From Oceanicoccus sagamiensis (GTDB lineage: Bacteria > Pseudomonadota > Gammaproteobacteria > Pseudomonadales > Dasaniaceae), in contig NZ_CP019343.1 of the NCBI RefSeq assembly GCF_002117105.1, positions 4,340,001-4,404,000 on the forward strand: a stretch of DNA of 64,000 nt, in the 5' to 3' direction. Shown here in pieces: positions 8,680-17,745 of the stretch. A model generated the notes under the pieces. It saw only the letters and a program-made list of their open reading frames with translations, ran no database searches and was not told the origin of the DNA. Numbering within the stretch: position 1 is the first letter of the stretch; each line of letters opens with the position of its first letter. Made by a program: the position numbers and the translations under genes.

Positions 8680-10311
8680 GAGACTCTCTCCCAACCCCTC
8701 AAACAAGGGCTGCAAGTGTTGCTCATATCGCTGCCAGCCTTTTAAGGCTTTAGTGTATACCGGCTGGCGAACCTGCAAAAAACTCGGCGTCTGCACACTA
8801 CGCTTGGACTTATGGAACGACAAACATTCCTCTTCAACGTCTAAATTACAATGGTCCAGAATTTTCCTGACATAGACATCCTTATCAGCAACCAACTCTT
8901 CATAATTAACATCTAAAATCTGCCCCGGAAACAGCTCATGCCAATGCCGCATAATATCCTGGTAACAGCGGTAATATTCACCCAGCTCCTTTAAATCAGA
9001 AGCATAGTAATGTCCTTCTGGAAAGCCCTGCATAAAAATGGATACACAGGTAGCTCTTGGGTCGCGCGTACAATGAATGATTTTTGCATTCGGCAGTAAG
9101 GCAGCGATCAAACCAATATATTGAAAATAATGCGGTGTTTTATCGGTGACAAAAGGCTCTCCAGATGGAGCCAAGGCCTTTAGTTTTTGCCAATAATTTT
9201 GCAATAAAGCGGCATTATCCTCACAGCTCAGCGAGTCAACGATTTCCGGATAAGATAAAGGGCCTGCACTTTCCAGTAAAACACCCAGCGCAAAAAACTC
9301 TCCGGCACCGTGAACAAGAGAATGACTGGCAACAATCTGCTCTACCAGAGAGGTTCCAGAACGAGGCATCCCGAGAATAAAAACAGGGCCCTCAGTATCA
9401 CTAGCATGCTGTTTAAGCTTATCAACATAAGTTGAACTGAAAATACGACAAATACTTTCGACATTAGCACGGTAGTCTGGCGGCCCGGTATTCAAGCTCG
9501 CCCTAAGCAATCGATTACCTTCACTATAAAAATGGAAAGACTTATCAAAATCATGCAAATCATCGTAAGCCTTACCCAAACCCAAGGCAGCCATACGCCG
9601 GTCTTCCATTGAGGCAAATGAGTTTTGGTAAAGTGCCTCCATAGCAAGAATATCATCATCGACGGCTTCATGAGGCGATATTGTAGAAAGAATTCTATGG
9701 GCAATACCGCTACGGGGCTCCAGCGTTAAAACCTTTCGGTAAGTAGCCTGGGCATCTTCAATCCGGTTATCTGCTTTGTAAATATCACCCAAAAACAAAT
9801 AGATTTCACAATTAGATGGATCGGCTTTCGCCGCAGTTAACAAAAGGGATTCAGCATTGGCAAAGTCAGACTTGACCATATAGGTTTTAGCCAACTTTAC
9901 CATCGCATCCGTATTACGCGGCTCCAGCTCAAGAACCCGCTCAAAGCACTCTGGCGCCCCGTCCCTTACCACTCTTATATAAATAACACCAAGATGCATC
10001 AAACAGGGGACATGATCAGGGTCGAGCTTCAGAGCATCTTCAAGTAGCTGTATGGCAAGCTTATAGTTCCCTAACTGGTTATACCAAAACATAGCCAATT
10101 CAAATCTGGCTTGCGGCGTTGCAGGATATTTTTCAATGATAAGCTGGCTATTTTTTTCCACTGTTGCCATATCACCCGCCGCTAAGGCATGCTGCAACAC
10201 AGCCATATCAGCGGCAATTTTTGCCAACAATTTTGCGGAGGTTTTTTTCCTTGTAGAGGGCCTTTTGCCTACTGGAGAGTTGCTTTTCTTTTTCTTACTT
10301 TTCTTCACCAT
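8671..10311 (-). CDS. TPR-repeat sulfotransferase
   Basis: The N-terminal half contains TPR-like helix pairs (for example around LLEDALKLDPDH and YRKVLTLEPRSG), preceded by a lysine-rich tail. The C-terminal half is a PAPS-dependent sulfotransferase with FILGMPRSGTSLVE (about residues 312-325) and a 3'-phosphate motif in CTRDPRATCVS. This architecture is common in marine bacteria and resembles tyrosylprotein sulfotransferases in its catalytic part. I chose the ATG at 10311 (MVKKSKKKK); a TTG at 10359 is also in frame but has no ribosome binding site. The TPR part probably recruits a protein partner or substrate. It converges on the hydroxylase operon. Confidence 0.8.
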   Translation of the reverse strand: MVKKSKKKKSNSPVGKRPSTRKKTSAKLLAKIAADMAVLQHALAAGDMATVEKNSQLIIEKYPATPQARFELAMFWYNQLGNYKLAIQLLEDALKLDPDHVPCLMHLGVIYIRVVRDGAPECFERVLELEPRNTDAMVKLAKTYMVKSDFANAESLLLTAAKADPSNCEIYLFLGDIYKADNRIEDAQATYRKVLTLEPRSGIAHRILSTISPHEAVDDDILAMEALYQNSFASMEDRRMAALGLGKAYDDLHDFDKSFHFYSEGNRLLRASLNTGPPDYRANVESICRIFSSTYVDKLKQHASDTEGPVFILGMPRSGTSLVEQIVASHSLVHGAGEFFALGVLLESAGPLSYPEIVDSLSCEDNAALLQNYWQKLKALAPSGEPFVTDKTPHYFQYIGLIAALLPNAKIIHCTRDPRATCVSIFMQGFPEGHYYASDLKELGEYYRCYQDIMRHWHELFPGQILDVNYEELVADKDVYVRKILDHCNLDVEEECLSFHKSKRSVQTPSFLQVRQPVYTKALKGWQRYEQHLQPLFEGLGESLST

Positions 10312-10401
10312 ACCACTATCGAATTTATAATTTAAACGGAGGTCCACCCTTAAAAACAACTTAAGCTGATTTTAGTCTAAACGATCTATTACTTTTTTTG
10401 C

Positions 10402-10433
10402 AAAAAAAAACGCGGGCAAAGCCCGCGTTTTTT
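10402..10433. terminator. Bidirectional rho-independent terminator
   Basis: A 7-bp GC stem (10411-10417 with 10421-10427) and AAA loop, with nine A on the left and six T on the right. On the minus strand it follows the stop of the PEP-CTERM gene. Confidence 0.9.
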
Positions 10434-10448
10434 CAAGCAGTCGACTTA

Positions 10449-11225
10449 TTAAGCGCGACGCTTACGGCCGATACCAGCTAGACCAACAAGAGCTGAACCA
10501 AATAACCATGCTGCTGCAGGTACTGGAACAGGTGATGGAGCAGGAATTGGGTCAATTGCATTACCGCTTCCGGTTAAGCCCATACCAGTATTACCTGATG
10601 GAGAAACAAAGGTAAGCGATAAATCGCTGAAGAATGCATCTTCAAAAACGGTAAATTCAACTTGGTACAAGAAATCCAAACCATCAATGTTGCCTAGAGT
10701 CCAATCACCACTACAGTCTGCACCAGCTTTAGTAGCACAAGATACTGAACCAGCAGTTAGAGAAACGCTAGGAGCACCAGCAACTAGTGCATCATTGACA
10801 GCAGGACCGCCAATACCAGAAGAAACAGTCGCTTCTACAGTGTTATAAGAGAAAGCAGGGTTGGCCAACGCTGAAGTATAAGGAATTACTGTTGAAGTAC
10901 CAGAAGCGTTACCAGTAGTAAAAGTATACTGGGCTGACTCAAAAGTTACTTCCTGCTGAACACCTTTAGGGATACCAGCAGCACCAAAAGTAGAAGTAGC
11001 ACCGTGCAGAGTTAATACAGCACCTGCGAAAGCACCGTTGTCAGCAGAAACAGCAAAGCTGTAATCAACACTAGCACTACCAGTAGATACCAGGTAAGTA
11101 CTAGATACATAAGCTGAAGCATCTAAACGAGTGTCAAGAGTACCGGTAAAAGTAGTAGTCTGAACAGCAGCTTGAGCTGCAACAGAAGCTGCACTAACAG
11201 CAAGAGCAATAGCTAATTTTTTCAT
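10449..11225 (-). CDS. PEP-CTERM sorting domain protein
   Basis: A 258-residue exported protein. It starts with a signal peptide (MKKLAIALAVSAASVAAQAA). It ends with the tripartite PEP-CTERM signal: PVPVPAAAWLF, a hydrophobic helix and a terminal RKRRA, which directs cleavage by an exosortase. No exosortase gene lies in the window. The middle domain has paired cysteines (SVSCATKAGADCSG) and a GIPKGVQQ segment that resembles the C-terminal domain of the TSP3-repeat protein at the left edge. The ribosome binding site GAGGA sits in a hairpin just behind a probable c-di-GMP-I riboswitch. PEP-CTERM proteins are usually linked to exopolysaccharide and surface structures. Confidence 0.85.
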   Translation of the reverse strand: MKKLAIALAVSAASVAAQAAVQTTTFTGTLDTRLDASAYVSSTYLVSTGSASVDYSFAVSADNGAFAGAVLTLHGATSTFGAAGIPKGVQQEVTFESAQYTFTTGNASGTSTVIPYTSALANPAFSYNTVEATVSSGIGGPAVNDALVAGAPSVSLTAGSVSCATKAGADCSGDWTLGNIDGLDFLYQVEFTVFEDAFFSDLSLTFVSPSGNTGMGLTGSGNAIDPIPAPSPVPVPAAAWLFGSALVGLAGIGRKRRA

Positions 11226-11233
11226 TATATTAT

Positions 11234-11252
11234 CCTCGAGGTTTACTCGAAG
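11234..11252 (-). promoter_or_regulatory. Hairpin masking the ribosome binding site of the PEP-CTERM gene
   Basis: On the minus strand CTTCGAG and CTCGAGG pair over 7 bp (one G-T) around the loop TAAAC. The GAGG of the ribosome binding site GAGGA is inside the right arm. It starts where the riboswitch-like element ends, so it could be its translational expression platform. Confidence 0.5.
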
Positions 11253-11362
11253 GGTGACCCGGCTATCTTTTAGTGCTTCCTTGTATATCTACATCCCTTA
11301 ATACTGACTTAAAGACCCTTAGGCTTTCCGTCCCAGCCTCACAACTGGTTTGGCTTTTTCCG
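11250..11362 (-). promoter_or_regulatory. Probable cyclic di-GMP-I (GEMM) riboswitch
   Basis: Read on the minus strand, three conserved GEMM blocks occur in order: AAAAAGCCAAACC, then GGGACGGAAAGCC, then AAAAGATAGCCGGGTCACC. CCAG/CTGG closes the first hairpin between AAACC and GGGACG. TCTTT (after AAGGG) can pair with AAAGA before TAGCCGGG to form the second arm. Compared with Vibrio Vc2 (GGGCAAACC and GACGCAAAGCC) one G-C pair at the ligand site appears swapped to C-G, a compensatory change, while the neighbouring guanine is kept. I did this alignment by eye. The element lies about 25 bp before the PEP-CTERM start. It implies that this surface protein responds to c-di-GMP. Confidence 0.65.
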
Positions 11363-11440
11363 TCTTGTTTTATTGTTTAAGTTTTATTATTAAAAGCGAT
11401 AGACCGCATCGCTCTGTCATTACATAGACACAGTTTTATA

Positions 11441-11456
11441 GTCAATTATGGTGCCA
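11441..11456 (-). promoter_or_regulatory. Possible sigma-54 promoter for the PEP-CTERM transcript
   Basis: The minus strand reads TGGCAC-CATAA-TTGAC, close to the sigma-54 pattern TGGCAC-N5-TTGC, but the final C is A. Transcription from here would include the whole riboswitch-like leader. PEP-CTERM genes are known to be sigma-54 controlled in several bacteria. TTGACT could instead be a -35 box, though no good -10 follows. Confidence 0.3.
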
Positions 11457-11462
11457 CTTTTT

Positions 11463-12287
11463 ATTTTCACTTTATATTTCAATAACATACGATAAGCAGA
11501 GGACCTAAACCCGTAAACTCTCCAATGATTAGGAGCATAGTTGTCAAAAAAGTCGTCGCAGATACCTATAATGACCTATCAATAGGACATATTACCTGTA
11601 TACAACTACCGCATTAATAAGACAGGCGTCTCGAAATATTGACAACTAAAGCCTCGATCAAAAACACTGACTTAGGTCGTTAAAAACCCAAATAACCCAT
11701 TAAGCTACTGATATATATAGCTATTCTATGGAGTTAATGAAATAAATTCTGGCTCTGCTGCATGATTAATGAATGCACGCCAAACAGGCCAAAGCGAATA
11801 ATTCTAAGCCACTGATTTAAAACAAAAAAATCATCTCACACATTAAAAATCAGGGAAAAAAACTCTACTTAGCAAACAATAGGCTGAAAATTAGCGGAAA
11901 CAACGACCAACTTGATTCCTATGCACGCTTTTTTTGATAGCTCGGCCTGGTGGCTTGCTTTATTTTTAAGCCACTTTTTAAAAACAACCCCCAGCGTAAA
12001 TTAATTCGACACTTACATACAATTCAATTATTTTTACGCACCAAAAGTGAGCGCCACCATTCAGACTGGTCCTAAATAAAAACCAAAAAGATTAATAAGG
12101 CATTGATTTTAAAAGATTTTGTCAATAGTCGAAAAAATTAACGCCCTAAGCCATAGCTTTCCATTTTTTCTCTATGCTGAATTCTGATTATTCCTCATTT
12201 TTATATAGCCTCTATATTGGGAATCGACCAATAATTGAGCTATACCTTTAACAGCCCCACCCCCCTTAAAATCTAACGGAGATAGTA
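11463..12287. other. AT-rich intergenic region without a recognisable gene
   Basis: About 820 bp with stops in all frames and no convincing small gene, tRNA or repeat. It must hold the promoter of the rightward acetolactate-synthase-like gene. I see a good ribosome binding site (GGAG, 12279-12282) but no clear promoter boxes. Confidence 0.6.
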
Positions 12288-13925
12288 ATGAAAGCATCTG
12301 ACCTTTTTGTTAAGGCTCTGGAAGCCGAAGGCGTTGAGTATATTTTTGGTATCCCAGGTGAAGAAAACCTGGATATGCTGGAGTCCTTAAGGCACTCAAC
12401 CATCAAGCTGATTTTAACCCGACATGAACAAGCTGCTGGTTTTATGGCTGCCACCTACGGCCGCTTAACCGGTAAAGCCGGTGTCTGTATGGCAACGCTG
12501 GGGCCAGGTGCTACCAATTTTGTGACTGCTGCGGCTTATGCCCAGTTAGGTGCCATGCCCATGTTAATGGTAACCGGCCAAAAGCCGGTCAAATCCAGCA
12601 AGCAGGGCCAGTTCCAGATCGTCGATGTGGTGGATATGATGAACCCATTGACCAAATTCACCCACCAGATTGTTAGCGGTGACAACATCCCCTCAAAAAT
12701 ACGCGAAGCCTTTCGTCTGGCACAGGAAGAGCGCCCCGGAGCGGCTCACCTGGAGCTGCCTGAAGATATTGCCGATGAAGATACCGATGCCCCACTGTTA
12801 GAAATCAGTGACCACCGCCGCCCTATCGCGGAAGAAAAAGGCATTCGCCATGCCGTCGAGATGATCGAGCAAGCCAAAAGCCCCATTATCCTGGTTGGCG
12901 CTGGCGCCAACCGCAAGCTCCCCAGCAAAATGCTAAGCGAGTTTTCTGCTAAAACCGGCATTCCATTTATTACCACCCAAATGGGCAAAGGGGTTATTGA
13001 TGAAAGCAGCGAACTATTTATTGGTAATACCACCCTGTCTGACGGTGACTTTGTCCATCGTGCTATTGACTCCGCCGACCTGATTATTAATGTGGGACAT
13101 GATGTCGTAGAAAAGCCTCCTTTCTTTATGCGCGAAGGCAGCAAAGTCATTCATATCAACTTTAACTCGGCCAAGGTGGACCCGGTCTACTTCCCTCAAG
13201 TAGAAGTGTTAGGTGATATTGCCAATAGTATCTGGCAGATCAAAGAGCGTATTAGCCCTCAAGGCCATTGGGATTTCAGTTATTTTATGACCGTTAGATC
13301 CCATATGGACGCCCATATTCTTGAAGGTGCCGATGATGGCCGCTGGCCCGTCTACCCACAGCGACTGGTGGCCGATATTCGCGCGGCCATGCCTGACGAT
13401 GGCATTATCGCCCTGGACAACGGCGTTTATAAAATCTGGTTTGCCCGAAACTACCGTGCCAAAAAACCCAATACCGTGTTACTCGACAATGCTCTGGCAA
13501 CCATGGGCGCTGGCTTGCCCTCCGCTATGGCCGCCCACCTGGTTTACCCCAATAAAGCGGTAACCGCCATCTGTGGTGATGGCGGCTTTATGATGAACTC
13601 CCAGGAACTGGAAACCGCAGTACGGTTAAATATGCATTTAACCGTAGTGATTTTACGAGACGACGCCTATGGCATGATCAAATGGAAACAGGCCAATATG
13701 GATTTTGCCAATTACGGCCTGGACTACGGCAACCCGGACTTTGTTAAATATGCGCAGAGTTATGGGGCCAAAGGCCACCGCGTTGAAGCAACGGAAGATT
13801 TACTGCCGCTATTAAAACGCTGTCAGGAAGAGCACGGTGTACACCTGATTGATGTGCCGGTGGATTATTCCGATAACGACCGTATCCTGAATCAGGAAAT
13901 CCGCGAACTGAGCCAAAAAATATAA
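12288..13925 (+). CDS. Acetolactate synthase large subunit-like ThDP enzyme
   Basis: A 545-residue thiamine diphosphate enzyme of the catabolic AlsS/IlvB type. The N-terminal domain holds the catalytic glutamate (Glu47 in RHEQAAGFMA) and GQKPVKSSKQGQFQIVDVV, a segment close to AlsS. The ThDP motif starts at GDGG (430-433). The usual Asn about 26 residues on is Asp458 (RDDAYGM), an uncommon change at a metal ligand position. No small regulatory subunit follows, which fits a catabolic or side-function enzyme rather than IlvBN. It is followed after 13 bp by an aldehyde dehydrogenase, so the pair may process a 2-oxo acid to an aldehyde and then to an acid; that is inference. Confidence 0.75.
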   Translation: MKASDLFVKALEAEGVEYIFGIPGEENLDMLESLRHSTIKLILTRHEQAAGFMAATYGRLTGKAGVCMATLGPGATNFVTAAAYAQLGAMPMLMVTGQKPVKSSKQGQFQIVDVVDMMNPLTKFTHQIVSGDNIPSKIREAFRLAQEERPGAAHLELPEDIADEDTDAPLLEISDHRRPIAEEKGIRHAVEMIEQAKSPIILVGAGANRKLPSKMLSEFSAKTGIPFITTQMGKGVIDESSELFIGNTTLSDGDFVHRAIDSADLIINVGHDVVEKPPFFMREGSKVIHINFNSAKVDPVYFPQVEVLGDIANSIWQIKERISPQGHWDFSYFMTVRSHMDAHILEGADDGRWPVYPQRLVADIRAAMPDDGIIALDNGVYKIWFARNYRAKKPNTVLLDNALATMGAGLPSAMAAHLVYPNKAVTAICGDGGFMMNSQELETAVRLNMHLTVVILRDDAYGMIKWKQANMDFANYGLDYGNPDFVKYAQSYGAKGHRVEATEDLLPLLKRCQEEHGVHLIDVPVDYSDNDRILNQEIRELSQKI

Positions 13926-13938
13926 GGAGGTATTGACC

Positions 13939-15366
13939 ATGTTACAAGCACAATATCCTTATTATCTGGCCAATAAAGCCGAGCAGCCAAATACCGACCT
14001 TGATGTCACGGATAAATATACCGGTGAAGTCGCCACTCGCGTGGCGATGGCCGATACCGCTGCTATCAATCGTGCCATTGATGCGGCCACTGCCGCGTCA
14101 GAGCCCATGGCACAAATGCCCGCCTATGAACGGCAAGCCGTGCTTAACCACTGTGTGCGCAGGTTCGAAGAACGCTTTGAAGAACTAGCCATGGCACTAT
14201 GTATAGAAGCCGGCAAGCCGATTAAAGATGCCCGCGGCGAAGTATCTCGGCTGATTGATACCTTTCGTATTGCCGCTGAAGAAGCGGTAAGGATTGGCGG
14301 CGAAGTGATGGAGTTGGAAATAGCACCCAGAGCAAAAGGCTATAGCGGTATGTATAAACGTGTACCGATTGGCCCCTGCTCATTTATTTCGCCCTTTAAC
14401 TTCCCGCTAAATTTGGCGGCACATAAAATTGCTCCAGCGATTGCTGCCGGCTGCCCCTTTGTTTTAAAACCGGCCAGCCGAACGCCCATTGGTGCACTGG
14501 TGATTGGTGAAGTGCTGGCGGAAACGAATTTACCGCCCGGTGCTTTTTCTATTTTGCCCTGCCACCGTGATGGTGCTGATTTATTTACCGTAGATGATCG
14601 TTTTAAATTATTAAGTTTTACTGGTTCCCCGGATGTGGGCTGGGATTTAAAAGCCAGAGCGGGTAAAAAACCGGTGGTATTAGAACTCGGTGGCAATGCC
14701 GCCTGTATTGTCGATCATGATACCGATCTGGACGATGCCGTTGAACGCATTATCTTTGGTGCTTTTTACCAGTCAGGACAAAGCTGTATTGGTGTGCAGC
14801 GGATTATGGTGCACGACTCACTGTATGAAGCGTTTAAGCAGCGCTTTATTACCGCAACCAAAGCGTTAGTGATGGGCGATCCCAAAGATGAAAAGACCTT
14901 TGTTGGGCCGATGATTTCTGAAAGTGAAGCCCGTCGTCTCGATGACTGGATACAGCAAGCCCAAGCCGCTGGCTCGACTATTCTATGCGGCGGCCATCGC
15001 GATGGTGCCATGCTCGACGCCACAGTATTGGAAAATGTTCCCTCAGACTGTGATATCAACACCAAAGAAGCCTTTGGCCCGGTGGCAGTACTGTCATCCT
15101 TTAGTGACTTTGATCAGGCACTTGATGCAGTGAATAACAGTGACTTTGGTTTACAAGCTGGCATCTTTACCCGGGATATATACAAAGCCCAAAAAGCGTG
15201 GAATACGCTGGATGTTGGCGGGGTTGTAATTGGCGATGTACCGTCCTGGCGGGTCGACAATATGCCCTATGGTGGTGTTAAAGATAGCGGTGTCGGCCGT
15301 GAAGGTGTGCGTTTTGCGATTGAAGATATGACCGAGCTGAGAATGATGGTGATTCGAACACCTTAA
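13939..15366 (+). CDS. NAD(P)-dependent aldehyde dehydrogenase
   Basis: A full aldehyde dehydrogenase of 475 residues. The catalytic cysteine is Cys283 in GQSCIGVQR, the general base Glu249 is in LELGGNAA, and SPFNFPLN carries the oxyanion asparagine. FTGSPDVG matches the cofactor-binding loop. I start at ATG 13939, which is 8 bp after a perfect AAGGAGG; an upstream TTG at 13933 is too close to that site. The sequence is nearest to the GapN/lactaldehyde dehydrogenase-like branch. It forms a two-gene unit with the ThDP enzyme before it. The real substrate is unknown. Confidence 0.85.
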   Translation: MLQAQYPYYLANKAEQPNTDLDVTDKYTGEVATRVAMADTAAINRAIDAATAASEPMAQMPAYERQAVLNHCVRRFEERFEELAMALCIEAGKPIKDARGEVSRLIDTFRIAAEEAVRIGGEVMELEIAPRAKGYSGMYKRVPIGPCSFISPFNFPLNLAAHKIAPAIAAGCPFVLKPASRTPIGALVIGEVLAETNLPPGAFSILPCHRDGADLFTVDDRFKLLSFTGSPDVGWDLKARAGKKPVVLELGGNAACIVDHDTDLDDAVERIIFGAFYQSGQSCIGVQRIMVHDSLYEAFKQRFITATKALVMGDPKDEKTFVGPMISESEARRLDDWIQQAQAAGSTILCGGHRDGAMLDATVLENVPSDCDINTKEAFGPVAVLSSFSDFDQALDAVNNSDFGLQAGIFTRDIYKAQKAWNTLDVGGVVIGDVPSWRVDNMPYGGVKDSGVGREGVRFAIEDMTELRMMVIRTP

Positions 15367-15371
15367 GCTTA

Positions 15372-15403
15372 AATCCGGGTGAGTAATGCTACTCACCCGG
15401 ATT
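15372..15403. terminator. Long perfect hairpin between convergent genes
   Basis: A perfect 14-bp inverted repeat (15372-15385 with 15390-15403) with an ATGC loop. No T run follows on either strand, so it may act as a weak terminator or an mRNA-stabilising 3' end. Confidence 0.6.
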
Positions 15404-15417
15404 GATAACCGTAAGAC

Positions 15418-17724
15418 TTAATGAGCCTTTAAATGGGTCACCGTAGCCTGGCTTCCGGTTGGCGAAGCAGACGGGGGCGCTGTCGCAAAGGGCTCTGCTG
15501 AGGGTTCAGCAATAAAGAAACCCTGCGCATAATCGATGCCATAGGTTTTTAATAAATCATAGGTTTTCTGATCACAGACATATTCAGCAACAACCTGCTT
15601 ACCACAGGCTTTGGCGATATCGACCATGGATTTCACCATCGCTCTATCGACCTCATCATCAATAATCCGCTCAACAAACTCGCCTTCGATTTTCACATAA
15701 TCCACCGGCATATTTTTCAGATAAGAAAATGAACTAAAACCAGAGCCAAAATCATCCACGGCAAATTCAAAGCCATGGGAGCGTAGCTTATCCATTTTTT
15801 TACTGGCATTATGAATATTACCCACCGCAGCGCGCTCAGTTAATTCAAACACAATTTGCGACGCTTCTACATCATACTCATTCAGAAAGCCCAATACGCG
15901 GCTTACAAAATCAGGATCAATCATTAGCTGCCCGGAGAGATTGACATAAAAACGAACTTTTTCCCCCGTTTGATTCATGGCCTGCAATGTTTTCATACTG
16001 TTTTTAATCACCCAGTAGTCAATTTCAGTAGCCAAACCAAAGCGCTCAGCAATGGGGATAAACATCATCGGCGGCACAATCTCACCGTTATCACCAATCA
16101 TTCTTAATAGCACTTCATAATTCGGCACTTCAAGATTATCGACACTCACAATCGGCTGGTAATGCAGCACAAATTTATCGTGGGCTAAAGCCTCGGCAAT
16201 ACGATGCGACCAACCGATATCCATTTTATTTTTATCCACCGCTTTGGGCTCATAAAAATGAAAGCGGTTGCGACCCTGTGACTTGGCGGTATAACAGGCC
16301 ATATCAGCATTGGAAAACACATCTTCGGCACTGAGTTTGTCATCATCCATTAATGCCACACCGACGGAGCAATAAATATTGAAGGTCTTGCCCTGTTCAA
16401 TAAATAGAAAATCATACATCGATTTAACAATCGAGTTAGCCACTTCAACGGCACCCTTTTTATCCACATTTCTGGCCAGTACCGCAAATTCATCACCGCC
16501 CAGTCGGCAGACGACATCGTCTTCACGCATTCTATTTTTTAATAATTCAGCAATTTGTATTAACAGACGGTCACCAGAAGCATGACCCAAGGTATCGTTA
16601 ACATATTTAAACTGATCGAGGTCAATAAAAAACAAAGCGCTGGAGCCCTTATCTAATAGCGTTTTCTTACGCTCCTGCTCCATCAATATATTAAAACTGC
16701 GCTTATTAATCAGACCGGTTAAGGCATCATAATCCGCCAGGCGACGCAACTCTTCATCGCGGCCTTTAATGGCCCGAATCGTCGAGTTTAAAGCATTGCT
16801 GATAGCAGCTATCTCTTCATCACCGCCCTTGCCTACCCAGACATTGGTATCACCTTTCGCTAACCGGTCCAGAGGTTCGCGTAAATCCAGCAGAGGTTTT
16901 AAGGCATTTTTGGTCAGGTGACGCCCAACAATAGCGGCAAATAAAAATAACAGAGCAATAAAAAAGCTGCCTTTAACAATACTGTCTACCATATGACTTT
17001 GATAGGCACTAAAATCCAACCCCATATCAATATAGCCAATCACATTGACGCTTTCATCAAGCGGGTTATCCATATCAAAGTCGAGCATATTGTCAGCCTG
17101 CATGGCAACAATAGAAACTGGCGCGATTAAACGCATAAAGGATTGGCTGGTACTGATATCACTGGTAATCGCCAGACCATCTTTTAAATCGGTATCGGAA
17201 TAGTTTTTAAAGGCATCGACATTAAACTCAGGTACCTCGTCAGCCTTGGCTACATCGGAGGTATATTCTGCCAATACACTAACACCGTCTGCGTTATAAA
17301 ATTTGATATAAGCAATTTCTGAAAAATTGCTGACATAGCGCTCTATAGTGACAAACTCTTTACTGTCCTGAGAAATATATAAAGGCGTACTGAGCTCATC
17401 AAGTTTCTTCATCCAGTCACTGGCCTGCTCTTCAAAGGTATTTTGAATAGCGGTACTGGAAACAAACCAGAAGCCGGTGACGGCTATCATATAAACCACC
17501 ACCCCCCAGGAAATTAATAGCGCCTGAAAGCGGCGCACTAAACTGCCGCTTTTCTTCTTAGTCTGGCGCCGACTTAATAATTCTGACTGGCGTAAATAGC
17601 TGACAACAACAGCAATACAACCCTGCCCATAAGCACGAACCGTTGATAAATGTTCGGGCATATCTTTTATCCAGCGGGCCAGAACTGCTGACACAGGCTC
17701 TTTATTAGGCTCTTTATTATCCAT
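15418..17724 (-). CDS. Membrane GGDEF-EAL protein with periplasmic sensor and HAMP
   Basis: Makes and/or degrades cyclic di-GMP. Order: cytoplasmic tail of about 65 residues, TM helix, periplasmic sensor of about 150 residues, second TM helix, HAMP, GGDEF, EAL. The GGDEF motif is intact (CRLGGDEFAV) and is preceded by an inhibitory site REDD at the right spacing. The EAL motif reads EVLLR with the metal-binding glutamate kept. DDFGSGFSS and the closing YAQGFFIAEPS are also present, so both domains may be active. I use ATG 17724; TTG 17739 lacks a ribosome binding site. It lies 21 bp after a substrate-binding lipoprotein gene, which probably supplies the signal to the periplasmic domain. Confidence 0.88.
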   Translation of the reverse strand: MDNKEPNKEPVSAVLARWIKDMPEHLSTVRAYGQGCIAVVVSYLRQSELLSRRQTKKKSGSLVRRFQALLISWGVVVYMIAVTGFWFVSSTAIQNTFEEQASDWMKKLDELSTPLYISQDSKEFVTIERYVSNFSEIAYIKFYNADGVSVLAEYTSDVAKADEVPEFNVDAFKNYSDTDLKDGLAITSDISTSQSFMRLIAPVSIVAMQADNMLDFDMDNPLDESVNVIGYIDMGLDFSAYQSHMVDSIVKGSFFIALLFLFAAIVGRHLTKNALKPLLDLREPLDRLAKGDTNVWVGKGGDEEIAAISNALNSTIRAIKGRDEELRRLADYDALTGLINKRSFNILMEQERKKTLLDKGSSALFFIDLDQFKYVNDTLGHASGDRLLIQIAELLKNRMREDDVVCRLGGDEFAVLARNVDKKGAVEVANSIVKSMYDFLFIEQGKTFNIYCSVGVALMDDDKLSAEDVFSNADMACYTAKSQGRNRFHFYEPKAVDKNKMDIGWSHRIAEALAHDKFVLHYQPIVSVDNLEVPNYEVLLRMIGDNGEIVPPMMFIPIAERFGLATEIDYWVIKNSMKTLQAMNQTGEKVRFYVNLSGQLMIDPDFVSRVLGFLNEYDVEASQIVFELTERAAVGNIHNASKKMDKLRSHGFEFAVDDFGSGFSSFSYLKNMPVDYVKIEGEFVERIIDDEVDRAMVKSMVDIAKACGKQVVAEYVCDQKTYDLLKTYGIDYAQGFFIAEPSAEPFATAPPSASPTGSQATVTHLKAH

Positions 17725-17745
17725 GGTGATCCATTCCAAATAACA

